A DNA stretch of 64,000 nucleotides from Thysanoteuthis rhombus (GCA_963457665.1 OY735213.1:57650793-57714792), one strand, 5' to 3'; positions 46,404-59,195 are shown, counted from the stretch's first letter. Notes: a model not told the origin generated them from the sequence alone. Numbers and translations: made by a program.

Positions 46404-46856
46404 TTTATAAAGTTTTTATTCTGTCTGGAAGATGATTTCGTTTGGATTCGTTGCTTTGTGTTTGTTATTTCCAAGCAATGAAGCATGTAAAATAGATGGA
46501 AGCTTTGATAGAAGGTGGGCCAGGTGGTGGCATACCTTTTGAAACCCAGTTTAAGACAGAGTTGAAGATTTATGCCAAATGGTTGTTGAAAAAAGGTTAA
46601 AAACAAATGAGCCATTAAAATTATTGGGATAGCAGCCAGAAAATTCAAGGCAACACTTTACCTTTTCTCATTTTCAATTGTTCTTCTATGCTAAATATAG
46701 TGATCCCTTGGTAAGCTCCAGGGCCTCTGAGAAAGGGGTGCATTCTGTGCATACTGTACAATGCATCATGGGCCTAGATGCCCAAAGGAGAGGGGCTGGG
46801 CCTTGGTAGAGCCATGTATTGGAGCTTCTGAGTTGATACTATGTTCATTAGGAAAA
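46404..46856. other. Gene-free stretch, nothing recognised
   Basis: The 92-codon minus frame at 46370-46648 has no recognisable domain. Confidence 0.4.
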
Positions 46857-47292
46857 CAGGTCTGGTTCGTCACTTGATAGATAACGTTGTGTGACTGATG
46901 TCTCCTGGCAACATGCATTGTTGGGGGTGATCAATTAAAAAGTTGAAAAAAGTGATGATCAATAAATAAGTAATTTCTCTCACCTTTCGTTGGATTACTA
47001 AAGAGTCTGAGTTCTCAAAAAAAAAGCATGAACACAAACGGGCACAAAGAAGGGACCAATTTAGTATAAATTTACATTGTAAATAGAACTCCCCACTGAA
47101 AATCCATTTAGAGACGGAATTTTCAAAAAACAAAAAAAATTTTTGTGGTAAATATTTTAATTTTTGACACCCTGGCTTCATTGATACGGGTTGTATACAT
47201 GATATATACTCAACCAGCCAGCCAGCCAGCCAGGCTAACTTGAAAACTGAAGAAACCTAGGTTGATAGTTTTCATTTGATGGTTTCCAATAA
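46857..47292 (+). mobile_element. Family A element, copy A9
   Basis: A full-length forward copy. The 5' CAGGTCTGGTTCGTCACTTG is followed by 'GGTGATCAATTAAAAAGTTG', 'GGGACCAATTTAGTATAAAT' and 'AGCCAGCCAGCCAGCCAGG', with the 3' end at ATGGTTTCCAATAAGC. The CCAG tetramer is expanded relative to other copies. Confidence 0.8.
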
Positions 47293-49719
47293 GCTAACTC
47301 TATTGTTCACAGGTGAGAGAACACATGATGACATGCTAAAAGGATCATAACAGATCGAAACAGGATGACCAAAGGATGAGGGTGTTTGTACCATGAGTGT
47401 GGGATGGATGAAGAACAGCCTCCTGAAATTTTCCTCAAGGGCACTCAAGAAATGTTCCTAAAAAATGCAGCACAAGATGAAACAATGCAATACGGGGTCA
47501 TTATAACACAGCAATAAATAGATAAGAGCTTCCAATACTTGAAGTTGCCGGCCATTTCCACTCATCATGGGTAGGAAATTCAGTGAACTCGTGAATCGAC
47601 AGCAAATTGTGGAAGACATTTAGGCATGTGTAGAATTCTGCATGAAAATGAATCATGTTGGCATACAATTATTATCATAATGTAGAGAGGGCTATCAGGC
47701 TGGAAATATTGCACCAATCATTTCAAAATAAATGATATTGTGGTGGAGCCTCAACAAGATAGAATAGATTAATGCTGTATATCTTATCTGGTAGCTACTT
47801 TTCCCCTGATATCAATGTATATTACCACTTGATAAATCTTTGTGTTTGCATACGTGGAGGTTTGCGCGCATACACATCGCACATTAACCAAAATATACAG
47901 TATACAATTATTTCTAAATACCTCCATAATACTATTTTTCATCATGATATCTTTTGGAGATTTAACATCATCAAATTTGTTACAGAAATGTTTAAAAAAG
48001 AGTGCTAAAGCAGCACAGCACTAAGTGGGATATCACTGTGAATAAAAACTTTTCAATGATGATGATGAGATAATTAAACGTATTCTTGGATTATTCTATT
48101 GGATGAAGCATTGTCAATTATTATTGACTTTTGTGTAGTATTTCATCTTGATTTCACTTTTAATTACAACTATCATTCTATCGTTACAGAAGATCAAAAA
48201 ATCAACAGAAGAAAATGGAAAGAAAAAACTACATTGTTCATAAGCGTATGAGAACTCATTGGTTCAGGAGAGCAACGAACTTGATTCAACCGAAATTTTA
48301 CAGTTTTTGCCCGAATCACTCTAATTAGCCCAAAATTTTAAACTGTTTTGCCTGGATTTGGGATGGGAGTTGCCTCTCTTCTATCCCTGGTTCGTACATC
48401 TATGGGATTGTCCAAACAAAAATTTGAATGTTAATGACTTTTCTTCTAAGTTATAGACAATAAAGATAAAAACCATTTGACCTGTCAATACCAAGCATAT
48501 ATGTGAGGGGAAATTAGAATATGTCTATCCTACCCACACTGTGGGTTTGAAAGAAGAGAGTAGCAATAACAAACGAGAGAAGAAAGGAAGTAAAAAGAAA
48601 GAAGTAAGGAAAGGAAGAAAGTGTATACAAAAATCTAATCCATTTCAAAAGAGAAGAAATTTGCCGATAGAAACAGCATTCACGATTACACAAATAACCA
48701 AAACATATTAATAACTCATACAACGCAGCGTAAATAAATACACTTTCAATATTGTCAAGTATTTGTTATTTATAGCTAAAACTGTCTTTAGAAAGGTGAA
48801 AAAGTGGCTAGATATTTCCATTTCTAGCCAACTAAAAGTAATATTTAAAAGCCATCCAAATAGAAAAAAAGTCAACAAAAGGTAAATAATCCAAATTGAA
48901 ATTATTAAATCAGCATGGTTGAAAAGAAATCCAGATTTGTGGAATTTGGCTTGAAAAAAAAAAGCCAATCTAGCAATCCTGGCAAGAAGCTTGCCAGCCG
49001 TTGATCAGAAGCAATTAAAAAAAATTGCCCCTGGTGATGATATAACTATAAATATGAAGCAGGTTTATTTTCTTTTTTTTCAGTTCTTGGAAGGCTGTCT
49101 TGTTCAAAATACAATAAGCAATCCAATTCCTTTCAATTAATAGCATGAGAAGTGGAAGCGAACTGATCGCCAATTCGGTAAGAATTTATTTTTAGATTGA
49201 ATTATTGGATCCACAGGGTCAGGGAAATGTCGTCTTTTTTTTCTCCTTGTTTTTACTTGATTTTTTCTTGAAAGATTTAACATGAATTTGCATAAATCAA
49301 TCTGAGATAAGGAACCGTGAAATAAACAAATGCTAAATTAATCCTAGAAATTGTCCAGTGACAGGATAGCAAATCATCCTCTGTATTTTCTTGGATTAAC
49401 TCTAAATCCATTCATTAGTTTTGTGCCTCTGCAATTGAGGGATGCGAATTTTCGGAGTCTTGTTTTCTTCTCTTTATCTGATTTGTTTGTTTCAAAGCCG
49501 AATGATAAACCGATTTGCTGGCAGTGACTGGGGGGGGGGATGCTCTCCTTGGAGACCAGTGATCGGTATCTCGGTCTTGTAAGCTCAGCCTTTACCGGGT
49601 AGTCTATAATTATAATCTTGCTCAGGGCTCTCCTTAGCTCAAGTCAAAGCCACTGGTATTGGCTTTTAGGGTCTCGTTTATTTACTTCTCAATACGTACC
49701 ATAATAGTCAACAGTGCAT
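47293..49719. other. Long gene-free stretch, nothing recognised
   Basis: About 2.4 kb without a repeat family or protein motif that I can name. A G run lies at 49531-49539, and a short palindrome ACCCACACTGTGGGT lies near 48532. Short frames are unremarkable. Confidence 0.45.
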
Positions 49720-50188
49720 AAAAATACCAAGTATATCTGTACCTCACATAAATCGATTACTGTGGCCCATGCATGTACAAGAACAAAGTATCTGAAATTA
49801 TCTAAAAAAATTCTATTATCTAAATATCTAAAAAATAAATCTTTTATATGAAATTATCAATAAAAATAGAACTTTATCTAAAATTATCTAAAAAATAGAT
49901 CCCTTATCTAAATTTATCTAAAAAATATCAGTACTAGATTTGGTGCATTACTGGGTCAAAGTGACCATGGAGATGCCAAAAAGCACTTTTTCTGAAAAAA
50001 AAGAAGAAAAACATTCTTAGATGGGGCCCAGTGGTAAACTCATACAAATTTTCTAGGTTGTAGCCCTGGAAATATGGCCAAGAGCAACCGGAGACACACA
50101 CACATACACACACACAAACACAGACATAGACACATGCACACTCAAAGAATCTATAGCTCACTTGGCTGGTTGGGAGGTGGGAACATCA
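49720..50188 (+). mobile_element. Family B element, copy B6
   Basis: Full-length forward copy with lead CCTCACATAAATCGATTACT and about four minisatellite units (49795-49925). The core is 'TTTGGTGCATTACTGGGTCA', then 'AAAAAGCACTTTTTCTGAAA' and 'CCCAGTGGTAAACTCATAC'. A CA-rich insertion lies at 50095-50120, and the 3' end is 'CTCACTTGGCTGGTTGG'. A LINE 3' end abuts it. Confidence 0.8.
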
Positions 50189-50620
50189 TCATCATCAGTC
50201 TTTCAACATCCGTCGTTGGACATAGACCTTCCCCAGGATTTGCCACACTTCTCTATCATGGGCGTCGTGGAGCCAGAACTTTCTGAATTTGTCTTGCTCG
50301 TCTCTCCATCTAATATTTTGCTGGCCTCAGTTCCGCATGTGATCTCAGGGGATCCATGTCGGAAGTCACGATGTCCATTCTTACAATATGACCAGCCCAC
50401 TGCCATTTGAGATTTTTAATGGGTTCTGTGATGTCCCTGACTCCTGTCTTTTTCCGGATGTAGTGTGCTGTCTTGTGGGCTCTCCTCTCTCTCTTGAGCA
50501 TAATTCTTTCATGTGCACATTGCATGGTTCTCAATAAGTGGATCTGTCTCTTGGTTAGGTTCCATGTTTCATCCCTATAAGTGACTATTGAGAGGATGCA
50601 TTGGTTATAAACCCTTATAC
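50189..50620 (-). mobile_element. RTE-like LINE, fragment L8
   Basis: Minus strand, 3' end first: a (ATC)n tail at 50189-50200, then the C-terminal block. Readable parts are 'RRAHKTAHYIRKKTGVRDIT', 'PIKNLKWQWAGHIVRM', 'TSDMDPLRSHAELRPAKY' and upstream 'NMEPNQETDPLIE'. It is truncated at its 5' side near 50620. Few frame breaks are visible compared with the other copies. It is joined directly to the 3' end of B6. Confidence 0.85.
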
Positions 50621-51106
50621 AATAAAAATTTTAGATCTAGATTTAGCTCCGCACCACATATCAGACTACAGTCTTATTGATCCACCTTTGTAATTGCTGA
50701 CGATCTTTATTTTTAATCTTTGAATTAATGACAAGTAGCATTGATCAATCTCAATCAATGTTTATCAGATATCTATTACTTAGTTAAAAAAATCGCATCC
50801 AGTAGTGAAACCCTAGAAAAAAGAAGCAAATGAATACAGAGTTACCTACCTTCCTTTCATAATAATATTGTCAAGCAAAAATGAATAACTATACAATAAT
50901 ACAAAATATCGTTGGTGGAATTAGAAATTATGTGATTTTTCTGACTATATGTAACTCAGTGGCAAAATTCCTAAAATACCATAATCCCTCTTTTTGTATA
51001 ATTGTATCTATGATAAAATTGTTTTCACTCCATTATTTCAGTCAAGATTGTGGTTTTCAGGAACTTTACCACAACATTAATTTGGGAATTCCTGTATATG
51101 AATTTT
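50621..51106. other. Gene-free stretch, nothing recognised
   Basis: AT-rich; the 78-codon frame at 50881-51117 has no family likeness. Confidence 0.4.
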
Positions 51107-51114
51107 CTCAGCAC

Positions 51115-51483
51115 TAGTGGTGGGTCTATGGTTGGTGTCACTCTGGGCAGTAATTCATGGTGTCACCCCACTTCCTGAACTTGCTCTTTTCCCAGGATAC
51201 CTAGAATTTTGGTGACCTTAGATCTTAACTGAAAGAAAATTCCTGGATAGCCTGAAAATTTAACCGACTCCTCCTTAACTCATCATACACTTTTCCACAG
51301 AATTTCATAGAAATCCGTTGAGTATTCTCGGAGATATTGTGTGGACAGTCAGATGTTTCATTAGAAAAATAATTACCAAGAAACTATACAAAAAACTTTT
51401 AGGTTGTCATCTTGTTGTCACCCCCTGTTAAGGTGTCATCCAGGGTAGGCCACACCCTCTGACCCCTACTTGGTCTGCTACTG
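51115..51483. mobile_element. hAT MITE H3 (family C) with 8-bp target duplication
   Basis: The left end is TAGTGGTGGGTCTATGG; the reverse complement of the right end is CAGTAGCAGACCAAG. The element is flanked on both sides by CTCAGCAC (51107-51114 and 51484-51491), a perfect 8-bp direct repeat as expected for hAT insertion. Internal sequence matches H2, for example 'TGTGTGGACAGTCAGATGTT' and 'TTACCAAGAAACTA'. No coding sequence. Confidence 0.8.
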
Positions 51484-51493
51484 CTCAGCACTA

Positions 51494-52447
51494 CACTGCT
51501 GATTGCTTTCTTCCTGTAAGTGGATTTTTTAAGTGCAAAAAAGCGACCAATCAAAAAAAAGCTATTCAACATCTAGTTTTTAAAAACGTGATTTTTCTAT
51601 TTTTCAAATCACTTATGATAACAATTCTAACCTCTCTGACACAAGCATTTGAACCAAATTTCAAGATTCAGAACACAAAAGTATCTCTGCATGATTCTTA
51701 TTCGTCCCCCCCCCCGGCTCTCTCTTTGCCCTTAAATTTAATGCAATGTGAGATTACTGAGTTGCTTTAACTTGGACGTGTTACATTTCTTCGAAGGAAA
51801 TTAATGGTTCAAGTTCATCAATAAATTTTTCTTGCCTTTTCCTTACCCACGTTTGCTAAGAAGTGGGTGGGGACCAGTATTTAGAAGGTCTCTCAAGCGA
51901 GGATTGATGGCACAGTAACACTGTCTCTTACACGCACAAACATACAAACACAGCGCAATCTTTGATTGTATTGCTTGCGCTAAAGATTTATGACAAATGT
52001 AAAAGTACTTTATTTTGGTTTGGTAAAGTTGGGCCTCTCTTCTTTGTAGCTTTGTTTCAATCTTGATTTTCAATTTTTTTGTCCGTCTCTCTCAAAGGAG
52101 AGAGCTGTTATTGCTTTCAACCTACCTTTGTTTCAGCACCAACCTTAGGAACAGTAGTCCAGTTAGAGATATGTTTTGTGGGGTCCCATGTTCACAGCCT
52201 AAGTCTGTAGATTTTAAAAAATGAAGTTTACTATAGACTTTATATCTCTCTAGAAAGTGAAAAATAATGTGTGCTTAATAAGTGCCTGTGAGTTGAAGTA
52301 CCCAATAGATTGGAGCACATTTCAATATAAAATTATACAAAATATGTTGATGACCCTTGAGAAATAAACATTACAAAACCATTTTTTTTTTTTTGACTGA
52401 AATGATTTATCAAAAATATTAATTTTTTACATGTCTCCACACATCTC
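51494..52447. other. Gene-free stretch, nothing recognised
   Basis: C run at 51707-51716; poly-T at 52383-52394. No motif. Confidence 0.4.
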
Positions 52448-52810
52448 TATAAGATGCTTTTTGGTTGGTTGGTTGGTTTGTGGGTTGGTCAATTGGTTGG
52501 GCTGTTGGTCAGTCCAAGTCATGCTAAACAACAGGAATAGGAAAGAAGGGAGGGATATGATGTGACATCATTGAGAAACCAACTGCCTTGATGTCATAAT
52601 ACAATGCATGAGTTCAGCATTTTTGTTTTTGAAAAATGCCAGAAATGTCCTAAAAATACTGAGTGGATATTTAGGATTTTTATTAAAAATAACATTATTG
52701 GAATATTTCCATATTGCAATATTTTACAAGTATGAGAATCTGTAGACTTGAAGAAAGACTACTTACTCTTCTTCCTCCTTATCCTTCTGCTACTACCACC
52801 CTGGATGGTA
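52448..52810 (+). repeat. Dispersed repeat family E, copy 2
   Basis: Partner of 20408-20715, same orientation. It contains a local (GGTT)n expansion at 52463-52500 that replaces 'GGTCGGTCC' of copy 1. Shared landmarks are 'GTGACATCATTGAGAAACCA', 'ATGTCATAATA' and 'CTTCTGCTACTACCACC'. Confidence 0.7.
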
Positions 52811-53144
52811 AACACTTCATGTTCTTGTTTTTGTTTAGAAAAGATAAAACATTCAAAACATATATGAAGAGCATTGTGTATGTTGCAATGTGTCTGCTGT
52901 GTGTTGACAAGACTAAAGTAGAATACCCTACTCAAGGTCCCTTTAAACACAGGAACCCAATTTGGGGCAACTGGTCCAATTGGCTTGAAAAGGGTTCTGC
53001 TTAGTTGAAAGAAAACCCAGTCAAGACAAATAACCTACTGATTTTTTAAAGCTAGAAAAAGTCCAATATTCACTATTCAATCTTCACTTTTATCATTGTT
53101 GTTGATAGGTGAGAAACATCAGCTGTATAGGCATTTATTAACTT
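52811..53144. other. Gene-free stretch, nothing recognised
   Basis: The 96-codon frame at 52714-53004 overlaps family E and has no domain likeness. Confidence 0.35.
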
Positions 53145-53495
53145 AGAATTGGTACTTCACATAAATGAATTAGTGTAAACTGCACTTGTACTAGAATTAA
53201 TTATTCAAAGAATTATCCCAAATCATCTGAAACAAAAAAATTCTTATCTGAAATTATCTAAAAAATATCTGTACAAAATTTGGGCATTATTGGTCCAAAA
53301 TGACGACAGAGACCCAAAATAGCACTCTTTTTAAAAAAAAAGACAACGGAGACATTTTTTGATGGTGCCTTGTGGTGCACTTGTGCAAATTTTCAAGACT
53401 GTATTCCTCAAAATGTGACCACAGACATAGATGCATAGACAAGCAAAGAGAGAAGATTCTGTAGTCCACTTGGCTGGTTGGTTTTGATTCTTATT
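53145..53495 (+). mobile_element. Family B element, copy B7
   Basis: Forward copy with lead GTACTTCACATAAATGAATT and two minisatellite units. The core is 'TTTGGGCATTATTGGTCCAA', then 'GGTGCCTTGTGGTGCACTTG' and the 3' end 'CTGTAGTCCACTTGGCTGG'. Confidence 0.75.
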
Positions 53496-53879
53496 GAAGG
53501 CTCCATGAAAATTTCTTTTTACTGAAAACAGCTAAAATATAAAGGTATTCAATCTGTATTACAAGTTGCAAGCTTAACATAATTGAAAAAAAATGACTGA
53601 ATGATGCAAAAACTAAATTTCTTTGATGATTCTGCACGTCTCATGCAAAAAAGTTTATTCTTGATCCTCATTTATTCCTTGTGAGATCTTTGGCAAATAT
53701 CTGATCCATAAGAACTATTAAGTCTGAATTTTATGCTTGTCCTAGTCTACCTGTACCGTCAGAAAAAGGTGGCTATATTTAGATAATTTTACAATTGCAT
53801 TGTGCATGGAAAATATTAACAAAATTATGTTGTTCTTCATTTTCTTGTCTATTCTCAACCTGAATGAATCTGGATTTTT
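53496..53879. other. Gene-free stretch, nothing recognised
   Basis: AT-rich linker between two family B pieces; no motif. Confidence 0.35.
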
Positions 53880-53985
53880 TCAGGCAATTGGTTACATTTT
53901 GGTGGCTACAACCTTGAAAATTTGCATAAGAACACCACTAGACTCCATCTTGAAACTTTTTTTTTTTCTCAGAAAAGTGCTCCTA
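53880..53985 (-). repeat. Family B fragment, copy B8
   Basis: Minus strand carries 'GAGTCTAGTGGTGTTCTTAT', 'TTTTCAAGGTTGTAGCCACC' and 'AAAATGTAACC' of the family B 3' half. It abuts a forward family A copy head to head at about 53986. Confidence 0.6.
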
Positions 53986-54490
53986 TTGGTCTCAATGATT
54001 AATAGAAACCATCATTTGACCAAATTCTGGCAGTATGCCCTGTTGGGAATGATCAATTAAAAAATCGGAAAAAGGGATGATCATTGAATGTTACCTTTGT
54101 TGGGCAGTGATAACTAAAGAGTCGGGATTTTCAAAAAACAAACTGAAAGCTGCCAGATACAGACTAAGCAACCAATCAAGCATGAACCTAGATTGTAAAT
54201 TGAACCATCATCTTTTGGCAGCATGCATTATTTGGAAAATTGAAAAAGCCATGATCAATGAATAAGTTACTTCTCTCACCTTTTGTTCAGGCAGGGATCA
54301 CTAAAAAATGCAAATTTTTAAAAGACGAGCAAGCACAAAAAGGGATCACTTTAGCATAAACTTACATAGAACCCCCCCCTCATTAAAAATCTATTGGAGG
54401 AGGGGGTGATTTAGGGTAAAGAATAAAGAATCTTTTTTCTATACATGACGAGGAGTTAATGTTGAAAATTTGAGCCCTGTAGCTTTGAAT
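53986..54490 (+). mobile_element. Family A elements A10a and A10b in tandem
   Basis: A10a (53986-54206) runs from the 5' end to 'GATTGTAAATTGAACC'. A10b then restarts at ATCATCTTTTGGCAGCATGC (54207) and goes through the same region again ('GGGATCACTTTAGCATAAAC') and on to 'GAGCCCTGTAGCTTTG' near 54490. The 5' half is therefore present twice in direct order. The two copies differ considerably from each other. Confidence 0.7.
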
Positions 54491-54789
54491 AAACATACTG
54501 ATTTGCATAAAAGGCTTTTGGGTAGACAAATATATAGAAATAAAGTTGAAGCATTGCTAATCAGACCAACTGTAATCCAGTTTTACAGCTAATTGAGAGA
54601 GAAATTTAGCTGGCATAATCTAAATTTTCCAGGTTATCAAAGCAACATGCAGCTACTGTTTTAGTGGCACTTGTAGCAATGTCAGCGGTTGATGTGAATT
54701 TAAAAACTCAGACATACCATCTCTTCCTTCATCATAAACTCAACTTCACATTGTGAATAGAACCAATAAAACACTTGGCTATAATACAA
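54491..54789. other. Short gene-free stretch
   Basis: No motif or repeat family recognised. Confidence 0.35.
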
Positions 54790-55340
54790 CACTCATTTGA
54801 GTAGATCGATGAGAGGAGGCTCCCTCTACTTTATAGATCTCTGGTAAGCCTCCATCGGGAGTTTGCTCCTTGCATAGGGTCTCCTCACTTGAAAGATAAT
54901 TCAGATGCCATAGAGAGAGTGCAGAGGAGAGCAACCAAGATCATCTTGAGACTTAGAAATAAATCCCACACTGAAAGATTAAAACTATTTAATCTAGAGA
55001 ACCTGGAATACTGAAGAAAACGTGCTGACCTATTAGAAGTCTATAGGATCTAGAACAATATACATATGGTGGATACTGATGTTTGTTGCTCTGAATGCCC
55101 TGATAAAAGAATGCTGACTTCATCTATCTACCATAAAACTGAAAGACACATACATAAATTACAAAATCAGACCTCTACTGGTGTTAGAAAAAAATTCTTC
55201 TCAGTAAAAGTAGCAAATACATGGAACTTCCTGAGTGAAAAGACAGTCACATCCAAGAATATCAATATTGAAAAAAATAACCTTTATTCTGATATTAGTC
55301 GAACAAAATTTAACAACCAATTTTCTTATTAGTTTTTTCC
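54790..55340 (+). mobile_element. CR1-like LINE, 3' end
   Basis: Plus strand reads 'LYRSLVSLHREFAPCIGSPH', then 'LKDNSDAIERVQRRATKII' and 'LRLRNKSHTERLKLFNLENL'. These match the 'RVQRRATKMxxxLRNxSYxERLKxLNLxxL' signature. After a stop at the start of 'RKRADLLEVYRI', it runs on with 'HKLQNQTSTGVRKKFFSVKV' and 'ANTWNFLSEKTVTSKNINI'. The final frame is open from 55066 to 55332 and ends at a normal stop. It is 5'-truncated; the RT core is missing. Better preserved than the copy at 28.2 kb. Confidence 0.8.
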
Positions 55341-58144
55341 AACTCAAATGAACTGAAGCTGGCATAATGACACAATTAAATACTGTAATTAGAAAAAACC
55401 CTATTCCAAGTATGTTTCAAGTATATTGAAGTACATAACCTGTTCTCACAAATTCCTTAACTTGATTCCAATGAATGAAGAAAGTGCTTCTTGAAATTAC
55501 TTATCTGATGTAAGTTAATATAGTTATCTTTTAGTTTTATAAAGATTTAATTTTTTCTTTTTATTCAGTGCTTCTTTTTCAATTTTCTTCCAACTTGTGG
55601 GATGAGGTGGTTTGTGAGGGGATCAGAAGTGATGTGTTAGTCATCAAAGGCACCAATGCAGATTCCCACATAGTTCAACGATGCCTAAGGTGTGATCATG
55701 GATGTATAGGAACTCTTTGTTGCCTTCAACCCTGGCTCGTACAATTATGGGAGTAATGTTCCATTTCAGTCAGTATTAATCTAAGATGGAAATAGATATA
55801 AAATGAAATTGTAAGAAAAAATTAAACAAAGGGTTGAAAGAAAATCTTTAAAAAAGAATGTTAAAAAATCATTTGTGTGAAATATACTCAGTGAAAACAG
55901 TTTCTGACGAGAAAAAAGACAATCTTTAAAACTAATTCCTCCATCAACAGATGAAAAAGAGAAGGCATAGTTGATTCTAAATTGTGAGAAGGGAACAAGC
56001 CGTATCAACCCAATCACAAAAAATAAAATATAATAGAAAACTGAATAACAGAATTTAGACCCAACAAAATGGATTCCAAGTTCCATCCATCAAGTGAAAT
56101 TAATATTAAAACCAAAAGACCTAAAAAAAACAAAAAACTTTGCTCTTATTTTGTTCTTTTTTTTAAAGAAAGAAATTTGGTTCACAATTCAGTGGTTTAG
56201 ATGATCCATGAAAGTGCGGCCCTGCTTCTGTTCAGAGAAATGACATTGCGTCTTCCTTCACCGACCCAGAACTCTGTCCTCAGCTCAAAATTTTTCATTA
56301 AGAAAACAAATTAGATTGACAGCCATCAATGTCCAAAGAGTGATACATCATCACAGAAAAATAGAATTGAAAAGAAGAAAGACAAACCTCTGTAAACCCT
56401 TAAATCTTTTCATGCATTCACAGGACGAGGGGAAAAAAAGAATGAAGAGAGAGAATAAAATATAACGAATTTGTACAATTGAATTTTATCATAGGAAGGT
56501 CGACTGAAAAATTTGATTAGCAATAAAGAAGCCAGGGAAAAACATTGAACTGTAACCATCGTCCATAAAAGTTATTGCACACACTTGCAGATGCAGATTC
56601 CTACGTGTGCAACAAGAAAGATAACTCACGACATGTATCGGCACGTACTATAAGTGCATACCCATTCACTGGCACATACTTAGAGACACTTCCAAAAAAC
56701 ACATATGCCACAAGATATGCATATGCACATATTCAGTTATACATCACTCAACAGATGTGTATACCAGTGGTGAGCACAGCTAATGAAAACTCTGATAAAC
56801 CGCTAGAAATTTAGCTGAAGTGAGGATAACTGTTATCTTTTATTTTATGAATTTAGCTTTGGTTCAGGTATTTTGCTCAAAAACCCTTAAAAACAGACGG
56901 AATTTCAATACTTTGTAGCTTGGACATAGAGCTACGAATAAACTATGTGTTGAATGATAACTAATGTTTAATTTGATTTGTCCATTTGATTATTCATGTA
57001 CACCTTGATCATTATCTGATATTGGCATGTTACACCTTTTCAGAAAGGTCGATGTCCAAGTTAAAATATATCAAAATTTTACCTCTTGAGATCACTTATT
57101 TAATGTAAGTATTGGTCTCTGCGTGTACACTTGATTATTTGTAAGTTACAGGCAGGGCTGGCCCTAGGATCCCTGGCTCCAAAGCAAGCTAAACTTTGGT
57201 TTCCATCAAATATCGTATTATCTTATATCCCTAAAAAATCACATCGATGAATTTTACAATTTTGACTGTTTTTAATCTGCTTAATTTATTGATTTTTCTA
57301 TTTTCTATTTGTATTTGCCAAGTCCTTCTGTCTCAGATGCATTACAAAAGCCCCCTTGCTCTTGGTACCCTGGGTGACTGCTCATGACACTGATACATTT
57401 GGCTTGCCCCTGTAACAGGTATATAAAACACTGAAAAATCTCAAAGACTTATATGTTTACTAATCACCACACAGTTAAGAAGCAATAAACTGCTAACCTC
57501 TCTTTAGTTATCATGGTATTTTTTGTGAATTTCTAAGGTGCAAGCATTCTCAATTATGAAAAATATATATGACTTCAAATACTACTTGTGTATGTAAAAT
57601 AAATACTTCACCTCTATTAACTATTTACATTCTAGTTATGTCATTATCACTGCAGATTTGCATGTTGTAAGGTCTGTTAGTGCATACATCTGTATACTTT
57701 AAGGTTTGTTACTGATATACAATTGCTTATTTCAAGATGCTATTGTATATATTTGCATATTTTGAGAAAGAAAGAGATGTATATTTATTTCTCCCACTTA
57801 TTACAATTGAGTGTCTGCGTCTAAATGCATACAATTTTATTTTTCTGTTGAGTTGTCAATTATTTGTGTGGAATGAATGCACAATGCTCTAGGAATGGGT
57901 TCTTGCAGCATTTGCGGACATTAAGGGACACAAAAAAACAAAATAGTACAATTGCACCAGTGGAATGAGCTTGGGCAAGTTTAAGCTGTGCCAAAAGGGA
58001 TAAAATTTTATTTTTAGAGAGTGAAAAATATAACATTTTCATTAATTAATTTTTATTATCAGAAAAAAATTATGAAGAATTTTACCAGTTTTGACACAAG
58101 GTAGAGTGACAGTCTGAGTTGAGTTATGATAAAAACGAGTAAAA
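55341..58144. other. Long gene-free stretch, nothing firm
   Basis: About 2.8 kb. A possible decayed MITE end, CAGGGCTGGCCCTAGG, lies at 57153 but has no clear partner. The frames at 55568-55756, 55781-56086, 56575-56814 and 57860-58042 show no domain. No tandem array. Confidence 0.45.
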
Positions 58145-58535
58145 ACAGCATTTCGTGTTGGGGGTGATCAATTAGAAAAATTAGGAAAAGCAAGGATCGA
58201 TGAATAAGATACTGCTATTGGTTTTTGTTTTGGCAGTGATCACTAAAAAATCCTCAAAAAAAACTGGTACAAACTGAGGGGTCAATTTTGCATAAAATTA
58301 CATTGTAAATTGAACCGCCTGACAAAAAACCTTTTAGGAGAGGAATTTGAAAAAAATCAAAAACAAAGCGTTTTTGTTGACATGAGGAGTAAATACTTAA
58401 ATTTTCAGCCCTCTTGTCCTATTGGTGCAGCCTGTCTCTGTGATACCTACAAAGCCAGCCAGAATAACTCAAAAACTGAAAAAAATCTATGTTGACATTT
58501 CTGGTCGCACTTTTGGTTGATAATTTCTAATTAGA
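58145..58535 (+). mobile_element. Family A element, copy A11
   Basis: Begins at CAGCATTTCGTGTTGGGGGT (5' terminus lost) and continues through 'GGCAGTGATCACTAAAAAAT' and 'CAGCCCTCTTGTCCTATTGG' to the 3' end at TTGATAATTTCTAATTAG. Confidence 0.75.
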
Positions 58536-59079
58536 ATGCAAATTGTAGTCAAAATTTTAAAAAAATTTTTCATCTGTGGAAAAAAAATGGAAAACTATGA
58601 AAGTATAAAACCAGCATTTGGAAGCAAAATACTTCAAATTTAAAATTTGATTATAATCATTAACAAATGCTGTTTAATTATCAAAGCCCAAGAATTTATT
58701 GCTCAGATGATAACATTTCTTGAGCTAAAATTGAAATAGAATATTCAGTTGAATAAGCTCAGGAGCTGCCGTATTATGCAACACACATGAGGCAATGATT
58801 TTCTCTTCAATTCTCAAACGATCCATAGAAACCCAATCATTGTTTGTAATAATTAGTGTATACAGTGGCATGAATTGAATGGCTTTCCTTTCTAAAACAT
58901 TTCACTTCTCTTAAACTTCTTCAACTTAATGTCTCTGGAAATTAGAGTCTAAAGATGTTTGCAATTAAAAAGAAAATTAGAAAATATGTCATCTGGTTTG
59001 AATTATTGATTTATTGTGTAAAATAGTCTGCTTTTGCCATGTGCAATTTGTAAGAATGAATGAGTCGATTTATATTCAT
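58536..59079. other. Gene-free stretch, nothing recognised
   Basis: AT-rich; no motif. Confidence 0.4.
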
Positions 59080-59195
59080 TCATATATATATATATATATA
59101 TATATAAATATATATATATATCTATATATATATATGATATAAACCTTATTTCTAAACACTTTACTCCTGAGTCTGTCTCACTCTTTACAGTACAC

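Noticed and set aside
46690-46815. GC-rich patch with GGGCCTC and GGGGCTGGGCC phrases
   Set aside because: Looked for terminal repeats of a small transposon but the arms do not pair.
57153-57420. Possible MITE beginning CAGGGCTGGCCCTAGG
   Set aside because: The presumed right end near 57410 does not pair convincingly, and no flanking duplication is visible.
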